From: Echinometra lucunter
Taxonomy: Eukaryota; Echinodermata; Echinoidea; Camarodonta; Echinometridae
Assembly (NCBI GenBank): GCA_029962745.1
Contig: CM057165.1
Coordinates: forward strand, 4,814,709 to 4,878,708
Direction: 5' to 3'
Length of the DNA: 64,000 nucleotides
Made by a program: the position numbers and the translations under genes. Positions 31,011-41,290 of this stretch are shown piece after piece (positions within the stretch are counted from its first letter, which is position 1; every line of letters begins with the position of its first letter). The notes under the pieces were generated by a model, which worked only from the letters and a program-made list of their open reading frames with translations, was not told where the DNA came from and searched no databases.

Positions 31011-32760
31011 TATGTATTTTAATGATGATTAGTTTTCATCGCCAAATAAACACTGAATTTTTTAGACCTGAATCAGGAACAAATAAACAACAAATCCATT
31101 AAAAATCTTAATCATAAAGATTTAGAAATCAATCTTAGTGATTATAATGGTTCATGGCCGCAAGCAGCGGGGGGGGGGGGGGGGGGGGAGGGGCAGTTGC
31201 CCCCCTGAAATTTTCAAGACTTACATTTTTTTTACTGAAAATTTTCCCAACTTCCACCCAATTTCATAAGTGCAAAGGCGACCTCGTGACCAGCTCGGTC
31301 GCTTCGCTCCCTCGCTTTCGTGTTTCTTTGAACATTTTACGTAAAAATTTCTACGTACGGCCCTGTAATCGTTTAATCTAATGTTTGAATTTGTCCCTTA
31401 TTAAAATCGACTTGGACTATTATTTTTAATCTGAAAAATTTATAGTGTATGTAAAAGACTTTAATTCTTTTGTTGTATAAATTCATTTATTAGCCCAAGT
31501 AATTTGAACACATTCTTATATTTTGTGTCTCCAAATTTAACGAAGGATGTGAGACTACCCACAAAATTTTCTTAGACAAATATTATTGTACTGATATGGT
31601 ATTGTGATTAGAGTTGTAGATTTTTTTAATTCGATGAGTATACACTTGTTTTGTTTAATTTTTTAACCAACATGACTTTAGCAGAATAATGTAGATTAAG
31701 TGTATCTGCATTTTCCGTTAATGTTTGTTGTTACGATCCTTTGCTTGTGGCATAATTGATCATATTTTCAGACTATCAGCCTTTATTTATCACTTAGTTT
31801 TATATATCATGTTTTCATATCTAGCATGTACAATATTTTCTAGCTGGCTATATAGTATACAAATATTGACTGCTTTGAGGGGCATGGTTGGAAACTATAA
31901 CCCAAGGTGACCTCGAAACTGTACTATGTCCCGAGAAGAAGTCGAGGGCCATAATACAGTCTCGAGATCACCGAGGAGCTGTAATTTTAACTTTGACCCG
32001 AAAAATAAGCAGTCAAAATTTGTTTTATATACCACATCCCCCATAATTTATGCTAAATTAAGGCGTTTTAAAATGAAGTTGTGCTATCACAGATACTTCC
32101 GGTTCGCAGTTTTGTTTTAATTGTTCGATGGATGCCGGAAACATTATAAACAATTGATAGAAGCCTGCCGAGGATAGTATTTCCAAAGGGAATACCCGAA
32201 ACCATCAATCAGATGTCTTCAAATCGAAACCAAAATAAAACATTACCCAGTACATCCCTTGATGTCGTTTGAAAAATCCATTTGATATCTTTATGACTTT
32301 CTGAAGAAAAAATAAATATAGAGTTCATGAATTTTCATTTCTTTACGTTTCATTGCATTCTTGATTACTGGTCGACCATAATGAAATCTTTTTATAACGG
32401 GCAGTATTTACTGCAAGTTAAGTGTGTCATACACAAGCCACGGCTTAACGCTCAATGACTATAATTCATTAAAAAAAACCCCAACAAATATCATTGCTTA
32501 GTGTTTAATTTTGTTCGATAGAATGAATAAATACTGAGACAATATGTAATTTAGACAATGTCACTTTAGGAACCAAAAATAGCAAAAATTTGCATAAAAT
32601 AAACGGAATCGTAGTAATAACGTTTCTTCTATTAAACAATCCTGTCAAAATGACAGGTCGTGTTTTTTTTATTTTTTTATTTTTTTTTATTTTTTTACTG
32701 AAATGACATCGTTGTTATCAGAATTAAACGAAAATTTGGACATATTTTCTTTTCAGAATA
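31011..32760. other. Intergenic, no gene supported
   Basis: Contains a poly-G run (about 31168-31190) with a GGGGCAGTTGCCCCCCTGAAATTTTC block typical of interspersed repeats. I recognise nothing else. Confidence 0.45.
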
Positions 32761-32790
32761 CTGCATTGATCACAAAAGTGATCAATGCAG
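32761..32790. other. Perfect 13-bp stem-loop
   Basis: CTGCATTGATCAC, four A, then the exact reverse complement GTGATCAATGCAG. It lies between two fold-back elements and has no T tract after it. Its function is unknown. Confidence 0.7.
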
Positions 32791-32842
32791 GAATACAAAA
32801 TATTTCTTTTTCCATTTCAAGTAAATCATTTCAGCTGCAAAC

Positions 32843-33007
32843 ACTGTTAGAGCAGTTGTTTAAAAATCATTAGGTTGTTAAACATATGAACTTACCAACT
32901 GATGATTTTAAAAATGCAGTAAATTATATGGGGATTTCACAAAACAATTGCTGGTATATTAATATTTTAAGCAACCGAATGATTTTTAGACAACTGTTCT
33001 AACAGTG
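32843..33007. mobile_element. 165-bp MITE, CACTGTTAGARCAGTTG ends
   Basis: CACTGTTAGAGCAGTTGTTTAAAAATCATTAGGTTGTTAAA is mirrored by TTTAAGCAACCGAATGATTTTTAGACAACTGTTCTAACAGTG, arms of about 41 bp with few mismatches. No clear target duplication. Confidence 0.85.
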
Positions 33008-33099
33008 AACATTAATAACCTCCCGATCCCATACGGTATACATTCATCTGCGTACACCATAAGTGCATGTCTTTCATAATCAAACTCATCAAGCTATAT

Positions 33100-33571
33100 A
33101 CACTCTAAAAGCAAGTTAGTTAATATTAATGATTAGTCTTATTTATCCAGGGTAGTCACTTCAGTTTATCAACTGCTCTTCCAGTGGACCCTGCATAACA
33201 TAATATGTTATTATCACCCTTCTCCATTCTTGTTTGCCGAGGTCTGGCTAGAAGGCAGAAGGTCCCATTTTTAAGTCTTTGGTGTGACTCGGCCAGGGAT
33301 CGAACCCACGACCTCCCGTTCATGAGGCGGACGCTCTATCCATTGAGCCAACATACCCTGTTAAAATGGCTAGATTATGGGTCAGCTGGGTGCAACTAAT
33401 ATACATGTACATAAAAGTTACTATATAGTCAGAAATGACTGAATCCTGTCAAAATACGACGAGAAACTAGTCACAAATGACTAAATGAAGTTTTAAAAAG
33501 ACTGGTATTTTAGTCTCACTCAGCTGACCCTTTAATCTAGTCATTTTAAACTGATTTGTTTTAAGAGTGTA
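33100..33571. mobile_element. Fold-back element ACACTCTAAAA split by a SINE
   Basis: ACACTCTAAAAGCAAGTTAGTTAA at the left and TTTGTTTTAAGAGTGT at the right are inverted ends. Right after the SINE, TTAAAATGGCTAGATTATGGGTCAGCTGGGTG is mirrored at 33516-33549. GTTAA on both sides of the SINE may be its target duplication. Confidence 0.65.
33127..33360 (-). mobile_element. tRNA-derived SINE, minus strand
   Basis: On the minus strand the head reads GTTGGCTCAATGGATAGAGCG (A box, 33340-33350), and the B box GGTTCGATCC lies at 33298-33307. The body runs toward 33130 and ends CCTGGATAAATAAG. Its body differs from the SINE at 13362. Confidence 0.8.
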
Positions 33572-33593
33572 AATAAACAAAGATTAGACTCAT

Positions 33594-33872
33594 AAGTAAT
33601 TAGCCTTGTTGAGCTCTATCTGCATATGCTCTTCAAAATTTAGTTTACCACCAATCATCACAGCAAAATCTGCCTCTGAAGAGACTTGTTCGAGCGTATA
33701 TCGTGAGTTATCACAAGTCATTGTGTACGCATAAGATCTCAGCTGGACCCCTGGGGGTAATTGCCAAGTGTGCGTACACTGCACTTCCTCGGGTTAAACC
33801 TAATTAGCTGCCGTTTGTCAGACCAGCGTTTGAGAATATCAAGGTCCCTCTGAAGGGACAAAAAATCCAAGT
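33594..33872 (-). pseudogene. LINE reverse transcriptase fragment, frameshifted
   Basis: The minus strand reads LQRDLDILKRWSDKRQL.RFNPRKCSV, then after a frame change SRYTLEQVSSEADFAVMIGGKLNFEEH and LNKAN. These are the conserved segments after the catalytic core of Jockey-superfamily reverse transcriptases (WS..W.L.FN..KC and LGV.ID..L.F..H). It is broken and not functional. Confidence 0.75.
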
Positions 33873-33945
33873 ACCCTACTCGCAATTCCTCCAGTCTTCA
33901 TTAAGTCAACCCAAAGTTACTTATTGCCCATAGATCCATGGTCCA

Positions 33946-34225
33946 GACCTTTGGAATCCTCTCCCAGAATTAATTAAATCCAGAATTCCCTCTACTCTTT
34001 TAAAGCCAATGTTAAAACCATGTTACTATCAGAATATTCAAGGTAAAATTTCTGTGTCAACTCTTCATTCTTTTCACAACGTCATCCTTTCTACCATTTG
34101 AATCATAACCAATATCATCCTCATCCTCATCATCATCATTATCATCATCATCATCATCATCACCACCAGTATCATCATCATCACCATCATCGTCATCATC
34201 ATCATCATCATCATCATTGTCACTA
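33946..34225 (+). pseudogene. LINE ORF2 C-terminal scrap with CAT repeat
   Basis: The plus-strand translation DLWNPLPELIKSRIPSTLLKPMLK resembles the LWN.LP..IR....L..FK..LK end of LINE ORF2. It is followed by a long interrupted (CAT)n array (34105-34218). Confidence 0.5.
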
Positions 34226-34741
34226 TCCTTAGTTAGGATTTCAATTATTTTTTATCCATTCTGCTGATTTAACATGTTTATCTATTTAATAATATCTATA
34301 TATTTGGGGTTGCCATATTGTCAAGGATATTGCTAATAATGGCAATTCTTCTTCCGCAAATGATTTTATGTTTAATTAATTACAATAATATTACAATAAT
34401 TTGACATTTTTTTTTTTTTTTTGAAAAATGATTGTTACGAATACTTATGTAATTATGATTTATTGTCAAAAAAGTACCTTTAAATACTATGTTACCAAAA
34501 TGTTAATATGAATGCAGAAGAAAAAATCAAATCAAATCAAATTAATCACACTACCCAAATTGTGACACCCCCTCCGCTAGTCCTTAGCTGATGATCATAT
34601 ACATTCGGAGAATTAGGAAGTAAATTCGATTACCTTTATCATGTTTATTTCTTTATTTTTATTCTTTTATTACTATTTTTTTTTTGCCTGTGAATATAAT
34701 ATATTGACATCATATCATAATACATTATATTATTTCTAAAT

Positions 34742-35715
34742 AGATCTGCTCCTGATCAGGAAATTAGAGAGACGTGTTGCTCTCAAACAGATAATATTTC
34801 GCTGTCTATACGCAAACTTATTTCTAAAAATGAAAATACTCCCGTCTTGACAAGGCCTTTAACCCATAGCAGTACAGAGCTTTCTTGAGGTCTAATTTAA
34901 TCATCTTCAATCCTCAAATTGGCAATAAAAAATCTTTTTTTCCACGCTTACATAGGTTCCAAAAAATAATATGGATATAACTTCAACCAAAATGAAATAT
35001 AATTGTAAAATTTAATCAGAAATTGCCAATTTGAACATGGAAACAGTGATTATGTATTATTCACTGCGTTGCCAATTTAAAGAGTTTAATGATTAGTAAC
35101 AGTTAAACTGCTCTAATTCAAGAACGCCACACCATACGGCAATGGGAATGGGCTCAAATTTTTAGTGCATTTTCTCTTTCTGCTCATGTATGATATGTAC
35201 TGCCGAACATTCTGGACCAACAGATACTGCAAAAGCGTCTCCTAAAGGTGACACTGTACCTCTATGGGTTAACTTTACCCGCATCTAGTCCTTCAATATT
35301 TCTTTATTTTCATTATTATTATTATCATTATAATTTTTTTTTTCTTGTCACTTTAATAGTATATCTGCTCCTGATCAGGAAATTAGAGAGATGTGTTGCT
35401 TTCACAAAGATAATATTTCGCTGCCCATACGCAAAACTTATTTCTAAAAATATACTCCCCTCTTGACAAGGCCTTTAACTTTACCCGCATCTAGTTCTTC
35501 AATATTTCTTTATTTTCATTATTATTATCATTATTATTTTTTTTTCTTGTCACTAATTTTTCTTTAATAGTAGATCTGCTCCTGATCAGAAAATTAGAGA
35601 GACGTGTTGCTTTCAGAAAGATAATACTTCGCTGTCCATACGCAAACTTATTTCTAAAAATAAAAATACTCCCGTCTTGACAAGGCCTTTAACTTTACCC
35701 GCATCTAGTTCTTCA
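34742..35715 (+). promoter_or_regulatory. Three tandem 210-bp modules with GATA and Gcm-type sites
   Basis: Three copies start with ATCTGCTCCTGATCAG (34743, 35362, 35573) and end in GGCCTTTAACTTTACCCGCATCTAG. Each has AGATAA (34789-34794, 35408-35413, 35619-35624) and ACCCGCAT (35277-35284, 35483-35490, 35697-35704). ACCCGCAT is the reverse complement of ATGCGGGT, a perfect match to the Gcm consensus ATRCGGGY. Known for sea urchin Pks1: a 1.5-kb upstream region drives pigment-cell expression through direct Gcm, GataE and Krl input. Here the Gcm-type sites lie about 1.0, 1.2 and 1.4 kb before the predicted start site. Copy 1 is split by a TTAA element between its GATA and Gcm sites. Function is inferred; the repeats and sites are seen. 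Confidence 0.65.
34859..35272. mobile_element. Diverged TTAA element inside the first module
   Basis: TTAA-CCCATAGCAGTACAG ... CTGTACCTCTATGGG-TTAA, 414 bp. It keeps the internal AAATTGGCAA and TTGCCAATTT motifs of the younger copies but is otherwise much diverged. The two uninterrupted modules give the empty site GGCCTTTAACTTTACCC (TTAA at 35475-35478 and 35689-35692), which proves insertion with TTAA duplication. Confidence 0.92.
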
Positions 35716-36660
35716 ATTGAGAATGACAGGAAGTCTAGAGTGGTAAAATGTTTACAGATACTTTCCGTAATTTAACTCTCATGTCCGGCAATAAAACGCC
35801 AATATTCATTTTCTATATCTTGAGTTTGTTCGAATGGGATATTAAAATTCAACAGGAGCTGATGGTATCTGTACAATTTTGCGGGCACCTCACTTTTAAC
35901 TCTTACGGTGCCAAGGGGCTTTGCTTGTTCCAAGATTCTACCAAATCATGAACAATGCTTACTTTTCAAAGGCCTGCAAATCTTCAACAGTAGTTCCTAT
36001 GCAAATATGTTGTACACAAAAGTTGTAGAACATTTATACCCTTTCAAATAAAACCAAGTATTTCTATTAATTCAATTTCATGCATGAAAATTATTGTGAA
36101 ACAGCACTGAGCTTCCCTCTTGGCCTTCACGTTTTCGTTTCTCATTTGTTTGCTATTGTTTTATGCTAAAGTGAGAATGGATCCATTCCAAAATCTGTAG
36201 TTTTCTTTTAAAAATCCTAGGGTAGCATATAGCAGCTGATAGATATTTTAAATACTATATTCATCCTCTAAACTTTGACATATTTTCATCACCATAATTC
36301 ATTTTAAGTGGAGTAATGGTCAGATTAAAATGCAAAGTCTCTTTGTCACATAAACATGACATCGGCACTATAAGGGTTAATCTCGATGCATTCCAAGGGT
36401 AGTAAGTAAACAGCTAAGTAAAGAATTAAGAAGCCGCCGACTGGAAGTGATGTAAGGGTGACGTAACTGACATAATTCAAATCACATTCCTACTTAATGT
36501 GTGTAGATAATTCTATTACTTCTAATGTTTATGTAATTTATTCAATTTCATTCTTTTTTAATTGATGCGATATATGAAATATTCAGTACATTTTCATTGA
36601 ATGTTTAAGCAGTAGCATTGTTGGGAGCTCTACGTTGTATTACATCACATTGCAGTAGAG
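35716..36660 (+). promoter_or_regulatory. Proximal upstream region of the PKS gene
   Basis: Non-repetitive AT-rich sequence between the module array and the TATA box. One further AGATAA lies at 36505-36510. I see no additional Gcm-type site and no coding frame with splice support. Confidence 0.4.
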
Positions 36661-36668
36661 TATAAATA
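36661..36668 (+). promoter_or_regulatory. TATA box, predicted PKS promoter
   Basis: TATAAATA, followed about 30 bases later by the presumed start of a short non-coding exon. It lies 937 bases before the ATG. Confidence 0.45.
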
Positions 36669-36690
36669 TATAGTAGCTGCGCTATATGAA

Positions 36691-36751
36691 TTTATCTAAT
36701 TATTATCATTATTATTTACGTCTAAACGAAAACAGTCATTCTGACTAAACG
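36691..36751 (+). other. pks1: Predicted non-coding exon 1 of the PKS gene
   Basis: Starts about 30 bases after the TATA box and ends at the donor AAACG|GTATGT (intron from 36752). It contains no ATG. Joined to the acceptor at 37570, it places an in-frame TAA (within ACTAAACG) ahead of the ATG, which supports that start. The start site is estimated, not seen. Confidence 0.4.
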
Positions 36752-37570
36752 GTATGTTTTACATTACTTTTCTGTCCTTTAATTTGGATTATGAAGGCGA
36801 TCAAGTCTCTAAGGATCTAAACTGAAAATCTTTACAGACGAGGTCCAGATTTTTAAAAACATTTTAAACAACATTTTGTCTACTGAATTAATTTTAGGGG
36901 AAATAATGATAAATGTTCTTGTGATATTTTCTTTAAATTCTGATACCCTTTGGCAGTCATCGATGCTGATTATCATTCTAAAGATATCGCTCGATTATAG
37001 CCATTTTTCAGGTTCCCTTATACACTTGTAAAGGAGAAAAAGTAATTATTACGATTGTTTTATTCAACTGCACAGCTGTGCCAATAGCCGACAGTAGTTG
37101 GCAAAGGGTTAAACTAAGGAATAATGGTTGGAGAGTTGATCGCGACTAATGATAATAGTTAAATAGTATCGCGTTACTTCCTATTCATTCTCGGGAAATC
37201 TTTTTCTTAGTATATCCACAACTTGAATGGGTAGCATCTAGACGATTAAGTCTATATATTATACTTCTACACTAACGTCCATTTTGTCACAGGTCTAATT
37301 GCATTCCTTTATACTTTCTTGTTGGCGAATATGAGTTTTCTACTCATCATATTTTATCAAACAATATTTCCCCCTTTATTGCTTTAGTAATCAAATTGAT
37401 TTGCAACAATGGCCATCGAAATGGAAACCATAACAATGTCCTGTTTTGCTAAAGTTCAGTTTCGGGGAAATTCTTTTTGACCATTCAGATTTGAAATCCT
37501 ATATCTTTGTTGCGTGTATTTTAATGTCCTTCCGATTTGTATTTTTTTTACTTTAACTTCTACTTTCCAG

Positions 37571-37652
37571 ATCGACCATCTTCAAACTGAAAGCAACATG
37601 GGAAGCAACAAGACAAGTTGGGGGTATTTCCCAGTCGCCGTGGTAGGCATTG
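37571..37652 (+). CDS. pks1: PKS coding exon 1 (start codon)
   Basis: A strong acceptor (TTTAACTTCTACTTTCCAG) precedes 27 non-coding bases, then ATG at 37598. The exon encodes MGSNKTSWGYFPVAVVGIG, the first strand of the KS domain, and ends at GGCATTG|GTGAGT. The acceptor implies at least one 5' non-coding exon. The following intron (37653-38333) is unremarkable. Confidence 0.85.
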
Positions 37653-40600
37653 GTGAGTGGATGACGTCATTACTTTCTCTTCCTGAGGATCATTTACCAC
37701 ACTGTCCCAACATCGTTATGTTAATAGCTGTTGTGTGGATAGGCCCATAGGGAAAAACTATTTCATTGATATTTCAATGTCAGTTGAAAGGTATAATGTT
37801 GTCCTATCACCGCCGAAGGGTACACTGGGGATAACCAATCAGGTGAAAAACCCGAGTGTCTGGAAAAGGAGAAAAGAAACAACGTCGTATTTTCGGAAAA
37901 GCTAATCATTAAACACTTCACGAGAATTAAATTGGAATTAAATCTGGAAATGTATTCCCAATGTAAGAAAAAAGAACGATTTCATAGCATAAGTGGAATT
38001 TCATGGAAATTTTGATTTGAAAATAAAACTAAAAAAAAAAAAAAAAGGTCCAGGAAAAAGAATTACTTTTTTCCGATTAAAAAAAAATCATACTGGATAT
38101 AAATCCGTTTAGTTATATGAATATAAATAATTTGTAGAATGCATAAGCATTACCAATTTCAGATATGATATTCATCCCATAAATTGCCATTTTTAGCCAA
38201 TAAAATAGCTGCTTATGACCACGATTACACGAATAATGCACATCAGAGTAGGAAAGAAATATAGTACAATTAAATCAATCACTATGGGTACAAAGATATA
38301 AAGTGATCATATTTTCAAACTTGATTCTGCTAGGTACTCGCCATGCTGGTGGAGCAAACACAACTGATGACTTCTGGAAGGTCCTGAAGGAAGGAAAGGA
38401 ATGCATCCTGGACATCCCTCCAGAAAGATGGGCCATCGAGAACTTCCACGATGAGGATCAGACGAGGCAAGGCAAGATGGTTACCAAGCGATGTGGACTG
38501 ATCGAAGACATGGAAGGCTTCGACAACCTGTTCTTCAAGATCTCACCAAGGGAGGCAGCGTCCTTGGATCCCCAACAGCGCCATCTCCTAGAGGTCAACT
38601 ATGAGGCATTTGAGGATGCAGGGATCATTCCGGATACCCTTGGCGAATCCTGTGGTGTCTTTGTCGGTATTGGTATGATGGATCATGCCATACAGCTTGT
38701 TGATACGTCCACCACTGATGCTTACACCCTGACAGGTATTGCTCACAGTGTGTCAGCTAATAGAATCTCTTATGCCTTCAACCTTAAAGGTCCGTCTTTT
38801 GCAGTCGACACAGCATGTGCCAGTGGGTTGACAGCTCTTCATCTGGCTTGTACCAGTCTCTGGAACAGAGAGTGCAAGATTGCCTTGATGTCAGCTTGCA
38901 ATGGTATCCAGCTCCCAGATATTACAGTCGGCTTCAGTGCTTTGGGTGTCCTCTCACCAGATGGCCGCTGCAGTCCTTTCTCAAGCACTGCTAATGGCTA
39001 TGTCCGCAGTGAAGGATGGGGCGCTCTCGTCCTCAAACCTCTAAGTGATGCCATTGCTGACAATGACCACATCTACACCGTCATACGTGGCAGCGCCATT
39101 GCAGCCAATGGCTTGGCCAATAGCTTGACCATGCCGTCTCCTCCAGCTCAAGAGTTCGTCATGAAGGAAGCCTATGAAAAGTTCGGTATCTCCATGAATG
39201 ATGTGCACTACGTCGAAGCTCATGGTACAGGAACCATGGTAGGGGATCCTCTGGAAGCAGAAGCCATCTCAAAAGCTTTCGCCCGCACCAAGGACAAGCC
39301 TCTCAAAATTGGCTCCGTGAAGAGCAACTTTGGCCACACCGAAGTGGCCGCTGGAGTCACTGCTGCCATCAAAGTCGCACTGATGATGGAAAACCGTGCC
39401 ATCCCACCCACCATAAACTTCGTCTCTCCCAACCCTCACATCGACCCTGAGGAGATGAAGCTCGACATCGTGACAGAGGTTCAGCCCTTCCCCTCTGCAG
39501 ACAAGCACATCATTGGTCTCAACTCCTTTGGCTTTGCAGGAGCCCTCGCTCATTGCATCTTTGAAGAACCACCTAAGAAACCAAAGAAAGAGCTAACCTC
39601 AGAGCAGATGTGTGGATGGAAGTTCGGGGACAGCGACAAGGAAGGACAACCCATCATCATCCCTCTATCCGCCAAGTCCCCTGAAGCTTTGACAGCTGTG
39701 GCCAAGCAATGGCAGAACCTCGAAGTCGATCAGGACGCCATGAGTGTCATCTCCTGGATGTCCACGCGACGTCGACTTCATGAGAACAGACTCACCGTCA
39801 TCTCAAGCTCTGGCAAGCAGTTCCAAACTCAGATGAAGGACTTTGTGGAAACAGGTGAGAATAGCAGCAATGCATAGCTTTCATACTCTTTACATATCAA
39901 TCGATAATTGCTTCTTGAATGCTCTAAGAAAGAAACCACTCATTACTTGATTGAATATTCGATGTGCTCATCATATTCTCCGAAGTATTACGTTTTGCAT
40001 ACAAGATTCACAGTATGCTGAATGCAATACAACACATTTTAACAAATGTTTCTAATCATAAGAAAATTCAGATGTGTAGGAAAGACAGTGAAATCGACAA
40101 TAATGTTTCATTTTCTCTACTTCATTATTTTCATTTTTATGAGTACTAGACCGCACATATACTGTACGGCAAATATTAACATAGGTTTGCGGTATTCACT
40201 ATGTGGATATAAACTGATAGGATTTGAGTCCTTTTTTGAGTCCTCCACATACTCATGAAAGATTAAAATCCTTTCAACTTTCAAACCAACAGTCCTTTCA
40301 GAACTATCCTCATGGTGAATACCGAAAACCCCTTATGTTTTCTACTCCACCTTGCAAACATCTTCCTTCAAGGAACATTTGGAAGCAAATATTAATGTCC
40401 GTTACCTATTGACTTTCCTATGAAACACATCTGGGTCCCGTCTTCCAAAGAGTTGCGATTGATTCAAATCGAACGCAACTTTGAGATTGATCTCAACTCA
40501 TATCTCTTATGGTACACAGTTGAGATAAGTCTCAAAGGTGTGATCGATTTGAATCAATCGGAACTCTCGGTAAGACGGGGCCTTGGACGTATGCACTTAA

Positions 40601-41234
40601 CTATTTATTCATATCCTCCCTTTTCTTGACACTTAGGTGGCGCTGAGAACGCAACTTCCAGCACGGTGTACACCGGTGAACCCAAGATCTGCATGATCTT
40701 CCCAGGTCAGGGCCAGCAGTACGCTAACATGGGAAGACAACTCTACAAGACGGAGCCGGTCTTCAGGAACACCGTAGACGAGTGTGATGCCATCTTCAAG
40801 AGGATCAGCGGCTGGTCCGTTCTGGAAGAAAAATGTAAGTCAAGTTCTCATAGAAGTATCTCTCTTTCTCAGACTATATCTATCTCTCTCTCTCTTGCGA
40901 GTGATTGGACGTGATTTATCAACCGCATTTATAATCATGATGTATGGAAAGAAATATGATAAACATGAATTTTAAAGAAAAGAATTTCGTGAAAAAACCA
41001 TTGTACCAAATGTTACTGATTGTTGGTTTTCATTTGGCTTGTATGTTCGGAATAGGATTGGTATGCAAATCATATTTGCCATTAGATAATATTTTTACAT
41101 TAAATGTTTTTCTCTATTATTTCCATAATATTTCATGTTTAAATAGGTATTTATACGACAAGTCATGGAATAGCGCGTGCATCGATCTCTTGTGGATTAA
41201 CGCAATTGTCTAATGTATTTAAAACATACAGACA

Positions 41235-41290
<56 letters not shown>

